Assembly: GCA_016293645.1 (NCBI GenBank)
Contig: JAEDDW010000003.1
Location: 1-64,000, forward strand
Source of the DNA: Treponema sp.
GTDB taxonomy: Bacteria; Spirochaetota; Spirochaetia; Treponematales; Treponemataceae
Direction: 5' to 3'
DNA length: 64,000 nt
Below the pieces are notes generated by a model, which worked only from the letters and a program-made list of their open reading frames with translations, was not told the origin of the DNA and did not search any database. Below are positions 18,401-24,964 of the stretch, piece by piece. Numbering within the stretch: the first letter of the stretch is position 1; the number at the start of each line of letters is the position of its first letter. A program made the position numbers and the translations under genes.

Positions 18401-18813
18401 AAGTAAGACCAGAATTCAGTACCGTTGGCCTTTACAGGATGCTCTTCATCACCATCAAGAATAAGCCAGACCTCAGTCACCTTATCATCATCAACACAAG
18501 TACCGACGATGTTGAGGTTGCCAGGAACACGCATGTCGTGAACCGGGTTTGTGATTCCGCAGACCGGGAGATCGGATTTTGGATCGATGTAGATGTTGAA
18601 AGGACCGGCGATAGTCTTGTTGCCAGCCTTATCCTCGGCAGTAACGAGAACATTGTACTTTCCAGCTTCATGTTCCGTCTCATTGTTGATGTCGAATTTC
18701 TCCTGCCAGCTGTTTTCCGGACCTACAGATTTAGATCTGATCTTTCGTTCCGCAAAAGTCGATACCGGCAACAGAGCCACTGCCACCATTACAGCAAAAA
18801 CTTTTTTTAGCAT
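12448..18813 (-). CDS. Ig-like repeat protein with C-terminal outer-membrane beta-barrel (2121 aa)
   Basis: A signal peptide with likely cleavage after TFA (residue 21) shows export. The bulk, to about residue 1930, is a long series of Ig-like beta modules with recurrent DNTAP/DDDG/GIAxLSY-type phrases. The last ~180 residues change character: alternating hydrophobic and aromatic strands, glycine-rich turns and a terminal Phe, as expected for an outer-membrane beta-barrel recognised by BamA. I infer that the barrel anchors the repeats, with the repeat region either in the periplasm or at the surface. ATG 18813 follows GGGG at a good distance. It is the upstream member of a pair with the 3963 aa gene; they share repeat style but differ in anchor. 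No function is recognised. Confidence 0.85.
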   Translation of the reverse strand: MLKKVFAVMVAVALLPVSTFAERKIRSKSVGPENSWQEKFDINNETEHEAGKYNVLVTAEDKAGNKTIAGPFNIYIDPKSDLPVCGITNPVHDMRVPGNLNIVGTCVDDDKVTEVWLILDGDEEHPVKANGTEFWSYFLDTTQLFEGPHTIEVYGIDNGNPDAYKDEKGVVDQSRVVPKKGERTKVTWQLDRRAPVIEVTNYTMGQLVSGKIELSGTITDGNGINTLEYSLDGGKYYSAAPIKEEKYKERSAEGLLSEFKFSVPVNTKDFPDGVATCWFRARDNAGSVGNYAFLYFIDNTNPDIRIVTPAENEVKNGVFTVAGYAKDVNGIQKLSWQWGTETGDFELTPGNSYWVKEVNSIGKLKSETFTVTGTDTMGNTVVVKRVIPLNQEDDKPVVTIGYPSNDVEVEGEDGSLFIRGIVTDDDGPVSVTYKLDDGEEITMDCLGVFYAPISATLADGNHTIKAYGTDRFGVKGNTTVTTFKSKGVAPTYGTPSYKAAGKSVEFTDGLTVNPESDGTYEIPVNSTCGLSAVTYKIRWGKKEETEGSVNLKGGEKTVSVSVPLSGDSLPWGVARINIKATDIYGRDSEFNSIVKVRDLTKMWTDTPGVYFTDSTVSEDGTVLALKEKPLTGYFAGGRIASVSLSPAQKGVEATFKGNVITLTSEVDSSEFKVLVTDASGAVYTSRALNFKAPSDKLVLTLDDTQSYNADRGIPFEFETPSSKLNISGKVTVPQAKLRYRILSVKADMMDDVLLVGSERAADTDFEDIEVSKRGTWSISKLGFDSFSDGIAVVEIVAQTADGQEAAQAVFVRKIPYAPSEPVLDAKGKALTKANPKLYWLSGRDNYGVCVYQGTVDNAFKYIRKENLRSDEPAITFAVNTTDTPKPVKYSAPNLNVQAESKIAVEITTVNDEAYKSGMDVQLNRTMAKDESHFAVVTVKSNSEVKSVSYKIDGVEAPGGNASQSGNAAATLVSTDPETFENTYTASIPLANLPARITNISVAAEAKGKKAVCNGTINVIRQHDVIDNESAIYWQSEGLTHYDDSLKAYVLNNGSALLGFCNVPGPVTARVRGDTPGINVKAEGNVIRVTATNDGTFRGVSIRVTGEDGGSYLAPDVNLVVDTANPAINLTSPKNMVFVKDSFVLSGQATDGNGIAKMEYSIMDEKADIRDKSGEVTQSGKAEWKSVAFTKAGEFWLNVPLKDVEDGYVPVSLRAVDTVGKVTYVNTVVHKDTTPPDVQVILPDAESVVNGENTIVFSVKDAGRTSKIAYTSASGRTVLPYDIYVKPGDVPVKKIKNEDGEEVEVSERFDSLRTMNYNLPNMRVGTADAPIDNKMSFTFTDEIGNTTTIKNWDFKVDEESNKPVTEIHLPEEMQVVTTDFVISGVVYDDDGKCKIFYKIDNDEYKQYIAEDGSEYSSSFKFDIPLLSLKDNEHTITAYAIDVNGVRGDDVKRVFRVSLEEPKGAMTSPEIEKTVKDTVTLKGWASDKNGISLVQISVDNGATYNDAQGTAEWSYTFNTNVIQDGTHVVFIRIYDGYGITALYSSLINIDNTAPDLRLELPLDDSKISRRIFLSGQTTDNIKLTDLFLTIRSLEGKAIPDRLAKRELVPDEIITQVIDVAELNNGFYNIELTGTDAAGNITRVSRNIELDKTRPLSKVDVLYPLNGEHCTGQFNIYGSTYSEKDDPIEYVDLYIDRRKMEELGSATVTKSGYYKFSLDHHIPAKLIEGMDASGNPISYAQGEGYDLSEGKHSFQTIAVTKNGRRVLSNEQTFIYKATGAWVTLETFTYGDFARNRPLLEGNAGYILTEEEKAELKDKTIPSDRRRELENRKVKRIYISFDNGKTYQPVAAEGKTHWSYRVENLDIPAGFHFMLVKAEMGNGEKAITRTIVQVDRTNPSVTLISPGEGGRYNQELLFNGLSSDDIDLNDVTLTMRKGDKASYEIPKFIQGLYFDASVWGATLYNVGVGLTAFDGAVKVQANFGQFTQEQRDNVSKLLGVDLTGLRFGGNVFGGKIIAQLAYIPFRYFLGRDWDWLSATVAIGANFSYFTDSGASVTTGEKVAQVLSAALMQVEFPRVTFENLKYFKTWSMYVEPQVWFIPSDVGGEDAKKYVFTWSLGIRTCLF

Positions 18814-19101
18814 TTTTTAACCCCGTAACTTTTGTTAATTTTTCCTTCATTCTTACATAAGGAAAACCATAATCGAAATGCCTCTCCCATGAAGAAATCT
18901 CCAGAAAGAAATTCCCTCATTCCTTTATCGGCATGGCTATGTTTTTTCCCCATATATATATTTTCTATGATAACTCCAAAACATCCAAACCGCAAACAAA
19001 ATGTCAATGGAAGTCTTTTTTTTTCAGACGGAACTGATGGCAGAACCATTGTCTGATACTGACTCCCCAAAAGGGAAAATGTGTCTTATAATTGTTATAT
19101 T

Positions 19102-19836
19102 ATGGAAGAAAATATTGTCAGACTGCAGAAATTGATCGATGAATCAAGCAGAATCGTGTTTTTTGGAGGCGCCGGAGTCAGCACGGAAAGCGGAATTCCG
19201 GACTTCAGAAGTGTTGACGGACTTTACAACCAGAAATGGGACTATCCGCCGGAAACCATCATAAGCGCGTCCTTTTTTGCATCAAAGACAGGTGAATTCT
19301 ACAGATTCTACAGAGAGAAGCTTCTCGTTGACGGAATCAAGCCCAATGCGGCCCATTACAAACTTGCGGAACTTGAAAAGTCAGGCAAACTTCTCGGTAT
19401 CGTCACTCAGAACATTGACGGGTTGCACCAGGCGGCAGGCAACCGGAAAGTGTGGGAACTGCACGGAAGCGTTCTCCGCAACTACTGCACAAAATGCGGT
19501 GAGTTCTACGACGGAAAATTCATAGCCGATACAAAAGATGCTGATGGAATTCCAAGGTGCACAAAGTGTGGTTCCGTGGTGAAGCCGGATGTTGTCCTTT
19601 ACGAGGAACCGCTCAACGACGCTGTTGTCGAAGGCGCGCTCAATGCGATTTCCAGCGCGGATCTTCTCATCATTGGCGGAACTTCACTGACAGTCTATCC
19701 TGCTGCGGGCATGATAAGATATTTCAGGGGAAACAACATTGTCCTCATAAACAGGGATCCGACGCAAAGTGATTCCATCGCAGACCTTGTGATCCACGAC
19801 AGCATCGGGAAAGTCTTCAGTCAGATAAACGCATAG
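19102..19836 (+). CDS. cobB: Sir2-family NAD-dependent protein deacylase (sirtuin)
   Basis: This enzyme removes acetyl or other acyl groups from protein lysines, consuming NAD and releasing nicotinamide and O-acyl-ADP-ribose in the cytoplasm. Numbering from ATG 19102 (244 aa), visible motifs are GAGVSTESGIPDFRS (23-37), TQNIDGLH (102-109), catalytic His121 in HGS, and a four-cysteine zinc site (Cys129, 132, 153, 156). Length is normal for the family. A GTG at 19081 in the same frame would add seven residues and has AGGG upstream. ATG 19102 has no Shine-Dalgarno site, but a perfect TATAAT sits at 19087-19092, which would give an almost leaderless mRNA. It stands alone, convergent with the APE operon across a repeat block. 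Confidence 0.93.
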   Translation: MEENIVRLQKLIDESSRIVFFGGAGVSTESGIPDFRSVDGLYNQKWDYPPETIISASFFASKTGEFYRFYREKLLVDGIKPNAAHYKLAELEKSGKLLGIVTQNIDGLHQAAGNRKVWELHGSVLRNYCTKCGEFYDGKFIADTKDADGIPRCTKCGSVVKPDVVLYEEPLNDAVVEGALNAISSADLLIIGGTSLTVYPAAGMIRYFRGNNIVLINRDPTQSDSIADLVIHDSIGKVFSQINA

Positions 19837-20281
19837 CATTCTCCCGAGATGCAGAATGTGAATGCTCACTTCGACTGCGCTCAGTGAGCCTGTACTACGC
19901 TCAGTGAGCCTGTACTACGTAAGAGAGCCTGCGCTGCTTTCGACAAGGATCCCTGAGTGGTCCCTGAGCAGCGTCGAAGGGTCCCTGCAATGGCAGCGTA
20001 GCTTCAAGCCGCGAAGTCGAAGGGTCCGTGAGCAAAAAGGCACGACGGTTCGACGCTGCTCACCGATCCTGCCGCCTCTTAGAATCTCCATGGGGCAAAC
20101 CACATAGGCCCCCTAGCGGCACAAGGCATAGGATCCCTGAGCGAAGTCGAAGGGTCCGTGTAATGGCAGCGTAGCTTCAAGCCGCGAAGTCGAAGGGTCC
20201 GTGTCAGCTATCACATGACGGTTCGACTACGTGCAGTGATCCTGCGACGTGTACTGAGCCTGCCGCCACACCCTTGAGATT
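19837..20281. repeat. Block of dispersed intergenic repeats between convergent genes
   Basis: There is no gene here. The block is built from pieces of a GC-rich repeat family with the core CCCTGAGC...GTCGAAGGG. Two diverged ~120-bp units start at 19962 and 20135; inside them a 42-bp stretch is identical (19989-20030 and 20162-20203). A 20-bp unit is repeated in tandem at 19879-19919 (GCTCAGTGAGCCTGTACTAC). The core can form hairpins. Position between the sirtuin and the end of the APE operon suggests a role in transcript ending for both, but no T runs are present. Confidence 0.8.
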
Positions 20282-20635
20282 TTAAACTAATGCGGAGCGC
20301 TGGCCCATCTTTGCCTTGAGGGCGCTGATTTCTTTCTTTACATTTTCCCGTGACTTGCCGGCAATTGCAAGCTCACAGGCGGAACTTACGGCCGTGATCC
20401 TTCCGAGGATATCCTGCTCAAGCTTTGCGGCAAGGATTTCCTTTGACTCGCCAAGGTCCGCGGCTTCCAGGGCAATGGATGCGATTTCATTCTTTTCTGA
20501 TTCAAACTGATCATTCAGGATTCCTGATTTTTCAACAAGAAGCTTCATCTGTGAATTGATCTGTTCTACAAGACTTGGTCCTGAGGACTTTTCATCCTTC
20601 TTGAAAAACTTATTTACAATTCCTTCCATCAACAT
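20282..20635 (-). CDS. Small helical protein at the end of the APE operon (unknown)
   Basis: A 117-residue soluble protein with no signal peptide or membrane segment. It is charged and heptad-like, rich in Ala, Leu, Glu and Lys from about residue 24 on, so helical hairpins or a coiled coil are likely. I do not recognise a family. It starts four bases after the ketosynthase stop codon (GGAG upstream), so it is co-transcribed with the APE genes. Classic APE clusters do not carry such a gene to my knowledge. A scaffold or assembly role is possible but unproven. Confidence 0.75.
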   Translation of the reverse strand: MLMEGIVNKFFKKDEKSSGPSLVEQINSQMKLLVEKSGILNDQFESEKNEIASIALEAADLGESKEILAAKLEQDILGRITAVSSACELAIAGKSRENVKKEISALKAKMGQRSALV

Positions 20636-20638
20636 TTT

Positions 20639-21901
20639 TCATTCACTCCACTTTTTGAAAATCAGCGAAGTGTTGACTCCGCCAAAGGCAAAATTATTCG
20701 ACATCACGTATTCCGCCTCGATCTTTCTGCAGTCATCCTTTATGTAATCCAGTGGTGCACATTCAGGATCAACATTCTCCAGGTTAAGGTTTGGATGGAA
20801 CCATCCCTCGTTCATCATGTTTATTGTAAGCCAGGCTTCTATGGCACCGCAGGCACCAAGAGTATGGCCTATGTAGCTTTTTGTCGTACTCACCGGAACA
20901 GCCCTGTTGAACACCTTGTAGACCGCCTTGCTTTCGGAAATGTCTCCGTGGGAAGTGGCAGTTCCGTGGGCATTTATGTAGGCGATTTTTTCAGCCGGAA
21001 CTCCGGCATCATCAAGTGCAAGCTGAAGGGCAACTGCCTGGGTGTCACTGTTAGGGCTTGTAATGTGGGTTCCGTCCATGTTTGTTCCAAAGCCGGCTAC
21101 CTCTGCATAAATCCTGGCACCACGTTTTACGGCATGCTCAAGATCTTCAAGAATAAGGGTACCTGCACCTTCTCCAATCACAAGGCCGTCACGATCCTTG
21201 TCCCATGCTCTTGGAGTTGAAAAGGGTGCATCATTTTTTACGCTTGCCGCACCCATAACATCAAAAATGGCACTGTCTGCCGCAGAAAGTTCATCAGCAC
21301 CGCCAGCTATCATCATGTCGGCGCGGCCGTCCTCTATCGCTTCGTATGAATATCCAATGGCCTGACTGCCTGAAGTACATGAGGTGTCGGTCACGATGAC
21401 ACGGCCACGGATTGAGTAGTAGATGCTCAGGTTTGCGGCGCAGGTCTGCGGCATGCACTTTATGTAAGTCTGGGAATCGACCTTGCTGAAGTCTCCTCTT
21501 TCAACAATTCCGATCATGTCTGAAAGAGCCTGCATGGATCCCATACAGCACCCATAGGCAATACCGGTACGGCCATTCTGAATTTCAGAATCTGGATTTC
21601 CTTCAGCATCAACAAGGCCTGCCATACGCAAGGCATCATCCGTCGCTACAAGTGACAGAAGGGCTACACGTCCCATTCCGCGGATTTTTTTTCTGGGAAA
21701 TTTCGGAAGTTCCTCTTTGTAAGGACAGGCAAGCCTCGTGTTCATCCTGTCATACTGATCCCAGTCAGTCATGTATTCCACGAGGTTTTTCTTTTCCTTC
21801 AACTTTGAAGCAGCATCATTCCATGTGCGTCCAAGAGCAGAAAGCATCCCGGCACCTGTGACAACGACGCGTCTTTTCCCGTTTGGCTTAGTGAATGTCA
21901 T
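20639..21901 (-). CDS. apeR: Beta-ketoacyl-ACP synthase, ApeR-like (KAS II type)
   Basis: A condensing enzyme of 420 aa that would extend the ACP-bound chain by two carbons from malonyl-ACP. The thiolase-fold triad is intact: Cys175 in TSCTS, His312 in NAHGTAT, His346 in GHTLGACG; Lys341 also fits. Length is typical of FabF. It follows the ketoreductase by only a few bases on the minus strand and is followed by the small helical protein. In APE clusters the last ketosynthase (ApeR) occupies this position. The annotation as ketosynthase is firm; the exact step is inferred from order. Confidence 0.92.
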   Translation of the reverse strand: MTFTKPNGKRRVVVTGAGMLSALGRTWNDAASKLKEKKNLVEYMTDWDQYDRMNTRLACPYKEELPKFPRKKIRGMGRVALLSLVATDDALRMAGLVDAEGNPDSEIQNGRTGIAYGCCMGSMQALSDMIGIVERGDFSKVDSQTYIKCMPQTCAANLSIYYSIRGRVIVTDTSCTSGSQAIGYSYEAIEDGRADMMIAGGADELSAADSAIFDVMGAASVKNDAPFSTPRAWDKDRDGLVIGEGAGTLILEDLEHAVKRGARIYAEVAGFGTNMDGTHITSPNSDTQAVALQLALDDAGVPAEKIAYINAHGTATSHGDISESKAVYKVFNRAVPVSTTKSYIGHTLGACGAIEAWLTINMMNEGWFHPNLNLENVDPECAPLDYIKDDCRKIEAEYVMSNNFAFGGVNTSLIFKKWSE

Positions 21902-21904
21902 CGA

Positions 21905-22633
21905 TTATGCCAAGCCTCCATTTACTGAAATGACCTGTCTCGTTATGTATCCGGCTTCTTCCGAAAGCAGGAAAACAGCAAGGGAACTTACCTCGGATGG
22001 TTTGCCGGCACGTCTCATAGGTATGGTCTGCATGATCATATCCATGGGAGCATCCTTTATCATGTCAGTTTCAATCAATCCCGGCGCAATGCAGTTCACG
22101 GTTATCGAACGGCTTGCAAGTTCCGTGGCAAGAGCTTTTGTGGCTCCAATGATTCCGGCTTTGGATGCGCTGTAGTTTGTCTGCCCGCGGTTTCCGATGA
22201 TTCCGCTTACAGAAGCGATTGTAATTATACGGCCTTTCTTTTTTCTGGCCAGCGGCATCACGAGGGGATTCAGTACATTGTAAAAACTGTCAAGGTTTGT
22301 ATGCACGACGCTGTCCCATTCTTCTCCGCTGAGACCTGCAAAAGTATTGTCCTTTGCAATTCCAGCATTGTTTATGATTCCCCAGAGAGCTCCATGCTTT
22401 TCCGTCATGACATCAAGTTTTGTCCTGCAGTCCTCACGGTCAGCAATGTCAAACTGAATGAGTTCTCCGTTTCCACCGGCGGCTTTTATCTCTTCAAGAA
22501 GGCTTTCGGCTTTTTCCTGGCCGCGGTTGTAATGGCAGATAACGTAATATCCAGCCTTTGCGCAATCCAGGGCAATGGCACGTCCGATTCCGCCTGAAGC
22601 ACCAGTCACCAAAATTTTCTTATCTTCATTCAT
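21905..22633 (-). CDS. apeQ: 3-oxoacyl-ACP reductase, ApeQ/FabG-like
   Basis: A short-chain dehydrogenase (242 aa) that would reduce the 3-keto group of the growing chain with NADPH. Visible motifs are the Rossmann signature TGASGGIGRA (10-19), NNAG (88-91), and the catalytic Ser141-Tyr154-Lys158 set, the latter two in YSASK. The C-terminal ISVNGG motif is typical of FabG. It starts four bases after the dehydratase stop and ends three bases before the next ketosynthase, so it is translated as part of a tight operon. Confidence 0.93.
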   Translation of the reverse strand: MNEDKKILVTGASGGIGRAIALDCAKAGYYVICHYNRGQEKAESLLEEIKAAGGNGELIQFDIADREDCRTKLDVMTEKHGALWGIINNAGIAKDNTFAGLSGEEWDSVVHTNLDSFYNVLNPLVMPLARKKKGRIITIASVSGIIGNRGQTNYSASKAGIIGATKALATELASRSITVNCIAPGLIETDMIKDAPMDMIMQTIPMRRAGKPSEVSSLAVFLLSEEAGYITRQVISVNGGLA

Positions 22634-22637
22634 ACAA

Positions 22638-23117
22638 TCACACTCCCAGAATCTTTTCCATGCTTTCAGTCTGCATCACCGTTATGGTTGCCTCAACCAC
22701 ACTATCCGTGCTTTCAGGACTTGCATATGCCTTGCATCTGTAACGGTAAATTCCGCTTTCCAGATCCCGATATTCTTCTTCCGCCGTAGCCTTTACGGTG
22801 GTTCCGTTTTCAAACCAGATCTGGCCGCATTTGAAACTGGTGACGCTAAGTATGCATCCGGCCTTTGGCTTGATTCCAAACTGACGGTCATGGATTCCGA
22901 TCAATGCGGAAATTGCCTGGGCCATTATTTCAAAACTGCACCAGGATGGAATTGCATTGGATTCCTTTTCGTAAAAAATGAAATCCTCATTGATGTCGGT
23001 TTCCACGGTGACAGTCAGTTTTTCAACATCATGCTGGGTAACCCGGGAAAGCAGGAACATTTTTCCTTTATGAGGAAGCAATTCAACAAGAAGGTCTTTT
23101 TCTATGCGCTGTTCCAT
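22638..23117 (-). CDS. apeP: Hotdog-fold 3-hydroxyacyl-ACP dehydratase, ApeP-like
   Basis: A 159-residue hotdog protein. The LLPHKGKMFLL segment near residue 13 corresponds to the conserved His-containing loop of FabZ-like dehydratases, and EIMAQAISA matches the central helix. It would remove water from the 3-hydroxyacyl-ACP to make the trans double bond of the polyene. It lies between a ketosynthase and a ketoreductase, the order seen in APE clusters (O-P-Q). A second dehydratase is encoded at 30081. Confidence 0.85.
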   Translation of the reverse strand: MEQRIEKDLLVELLPHKGKMFLLSRVTQHDVEKLTVTVETDINEDFIFYEKESNAIPSWCSFEIMAQAISALIGIHDRQFGIKPKAGCILSVTSFKCGQIWFENGTTVKATAEEEYRDLESGIYRYRCKAYASPESTDSVVEATITVMQTESMEKILGV

Positions 23118-23122
23118 CTATC

Positions 23123-24316
23123 TCACCCACCGATTATCAGACAGGCGTTTGACCCGCCGAAAGCAAAGGAATTGCTCATGCAGATTTTTACTTTTCCAGT
23201 AGTTTCCCTGTGTGTGCCGTCATAGAAATTCAGCTGTGGAATTTCAGGATCCTTCTGTCCGTCCCACATCTGGACAGGCAAAACTTTCTCTGCGGAATTT
23301 CTGTTCCTGACAATGGACTCATAGCATATGGCAAGTTCAATTGCACTGCCGGCTCCAAGGGTATGTCCGGTGAAAGGTTTTGTCGTGCTGACCGGAACCT
23401 TGTGTCCGCCGAACACTTCATCGACAGCCAGGCTTTCCATGGAGTCATTGAGCCTTGTTCCTGTTCCGTGGAGATTGATGTAGTCAATGTCCTGGGGCTT
23501 CAAACCTGCATGGTTCAAGGCACTTTTCATCGCACGTTTCGCTCCGTCACCGCTTGGATCCGGAGAAGTCATATGATGAGCATCGCAGCTTTCACCATAC
23601 CCCAGAAGGCGTACTCCTGTTCCGCATGAATCATCTTTAGTCATAAGGAAAAAAGCGGCACCTTCACCAAGAGTTATTCCGTGACGGTTGACACTGAAAG
23701 GATTTGTGATTTCTGAAGAAACGGCTTCAAGGGATCCAAAACCAAGCAAAACGGTGTCGGATGCAATGTCCACACCACCGGCAACAACCGCATCTACAAG
23801 TCCGCTGTTCAAAAGCTGTGCACCTTTTATCAAAGCCTCGGCACTGGATGAACAGGCTGTGCTGAAAGAAAGACATGGTCCGCCAAGGGAAAATTTCTCC
23901 TTCACGAACGTTGCAGGATAATCCGCTCCCTGCATTTCAATTGAATAACCTTCATCAAATTTCTGGTTTTCAAAATAGGTTCTGTGACCTGCAAGAGAGA
24001 ACTCAGTTCCGTTGTCGCAGGAACCTACGCAGACTGCAATGCGGTCATTACCATATTTTTTCACGGCATCTTCAACAGCACCGGCAATCTGATCCAATGC
24101 CATTTCCTGAATGCGATGGATCCTCATGTCGTAACGTGCCGACGCAGGTTTTATCTTATCGTCGTCAATCCTACCGGCATAGAATTCATCTCCTGAAACT
24201 GCGGTGACTTTTCTGATGCCTTTCTGGGTTCCGGCTGTGACTGAATTCCAAAGTTCTGATGAATCAAGGCCGGCACAACAGACAACACCCGGTTTTGAAA
24301 GATAGACACTATTCAT
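23123..24316 (-). CDS. apeO: Beta-ketoacyl-ACP synthase, ApeO-like
   Basis: A second condensing enzyme (397 aa from ATG 24316). Active-site residues are visible: Cys155 in STACSSS, His283 in NLHGTGT and His318 in GHTLGAG. ATG 24316 is preferred over the upstream TTG because GGGAG lies six bases before it. Its start overlaps the 3' end of the DUF3261 lipoprotein gene, implying translational coupling. In characterised APE systems ApeO pairs with a chain-length factor; a candidate partner is encoded at 34290 on the other arm. Confidence 0.9.
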   Translation of the reverse strand: MNSVYLSKPGVVCCAGLDSSELWNSVTAGTQKGIRKVTAVSGDEFYAGRIDDDKIKPASARYDMRIHRIQEMALDQIAGAVEDAVKKYGNDRIAVCVGSCDNGTEFSLAGHRTYFENQKFDEGYSIEMQGADYPATFVKEKFSLGGPCLSFSTACSSSAEALIKGAQLLNSGLVDAVVAGGVDIASDTVLLGFGSLEAVSSEITNPFSVNRHGITLGEGAAFFLMTKDDSCGTGVRLLGYGESCDAHHMTSPDPSGDGAKRAMKSALNHAGLKPQDIDYINLHGTGTRLNDSMESLAVDEVFGGHKVPVSTTKPFTGHTLGAGSAIELAICYESIVRNRNSAEKVLPVQMWDGQKDPEIPQLNFYDGTHRETTGKVKICMSNSFAFGGSNACLIIGG

Positions 24317-24905
24317 CAAGAACTCCCGTCAGATGATATTCATATACGCGGAGATGATTCTTTATGACTGTTGAAGTTCCGGCTGAATGAATTTCTTCAA
24401 TTACATTTTTACCGTCAATAATTTTTCTGATCTCTTCAACGCCGTCATTTTCGACACTGAAATCAAGTCTGAATTTTGCAAGCCGATCTTTCAAAGACTG
24501 CGGATCATAGAAAGCAAGCTGGATATCCCAGACGATGTATTCGGCCTTCATGTTTTCAGGGAACACCGCTGAATTGAATTCGACATTGCCGTTGCTGTAC
24601 GAAAGTTCTCCCATGCTGGTGCCCACATCATTGAGAATCGAAACATACATTCCTTTTTCATCAGCATTGATGTAAAGCGGAAATGAAAAACTTTGGCCGC
24701 CGAATGAACCTTCGAAAAGCTGAACTTCGTCCATCGGCTTTGAGATGTTTTCCGTAGTGAGAATATTTACTTTCTTCGTATTGGTCACATAGACTGCTGG
24801 AGTCACAGGACCTTCTATTCTGTTTGTGGCACAAGAAATGAAAAGCGCAGAAGCCATCACAATGACGGAAAAGAATTCCGCGCACTTTCCGTTAAGTCTA
24901 AACAT
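24309..24905 (-). CDS. apeN: DUF3261-like lipoprotein of APE clusters, ApeN-like
   Basis: A 198-residue lipoprotein: an N-terminal hydrophobic stretch ends in LFISC, a plausible lipobox. The rest is a beta-rich globular domain without catalytic motifs I recognise. Identification as the DUF3261/ApeN family rests mostly on position between the MMPL exporter and a ketosynthase, and on size. It may accept the product at the membrane. It has no Shine-Dalgarno site; a promoter-like TTGACA-17-TAAACT lies immediately upstream. Confidence 0.7.
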   Translation of the reverse strand: MFRLNGKCAEFFSVIVMASALFISCATNRIEGPVTPAVYVTNTKKVNILTTENISKPMDEVQLFEGSFGGQSFSFPLYINADEKGMYVSILNDVGTSMGELSYSNGNVEFNSAVFPENMKAEYIVWDIQLAFYDPQSLKDRLAKFRLDFSVENDGVEEIRKIIDGKNVIEEIHSAGTSTVIKNHLRVYEYHLTGVLDE

Positions 24906-24911
24906 GATTCA

Positions 24912-24940
24912 AGTTTAAATTTAATGGTTGCTTTTGTCAA
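24912..24940 (-). promoter_or_regulatory. Putative internal promoter in the APE operon
   Basis: On the minus strand a perfect -35 box TTGACA (24935-24940) is followed after 17 bases by TAAACT (24912-24917). Transcription would begin at or next to the lipoprotein start codon. It lies in one of the few real gaps (59 bp) of this operon. Confidence 0.5.
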
Positions 24941-24964
24941 ATTACGACAAGACCGGCGATACCG

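Noticed and set aside
19861..20270. Possible CRISPR-like array in the repeat block
   Set aside because: Repeat spacing is irregular, units are diverged and no cas gene is near.
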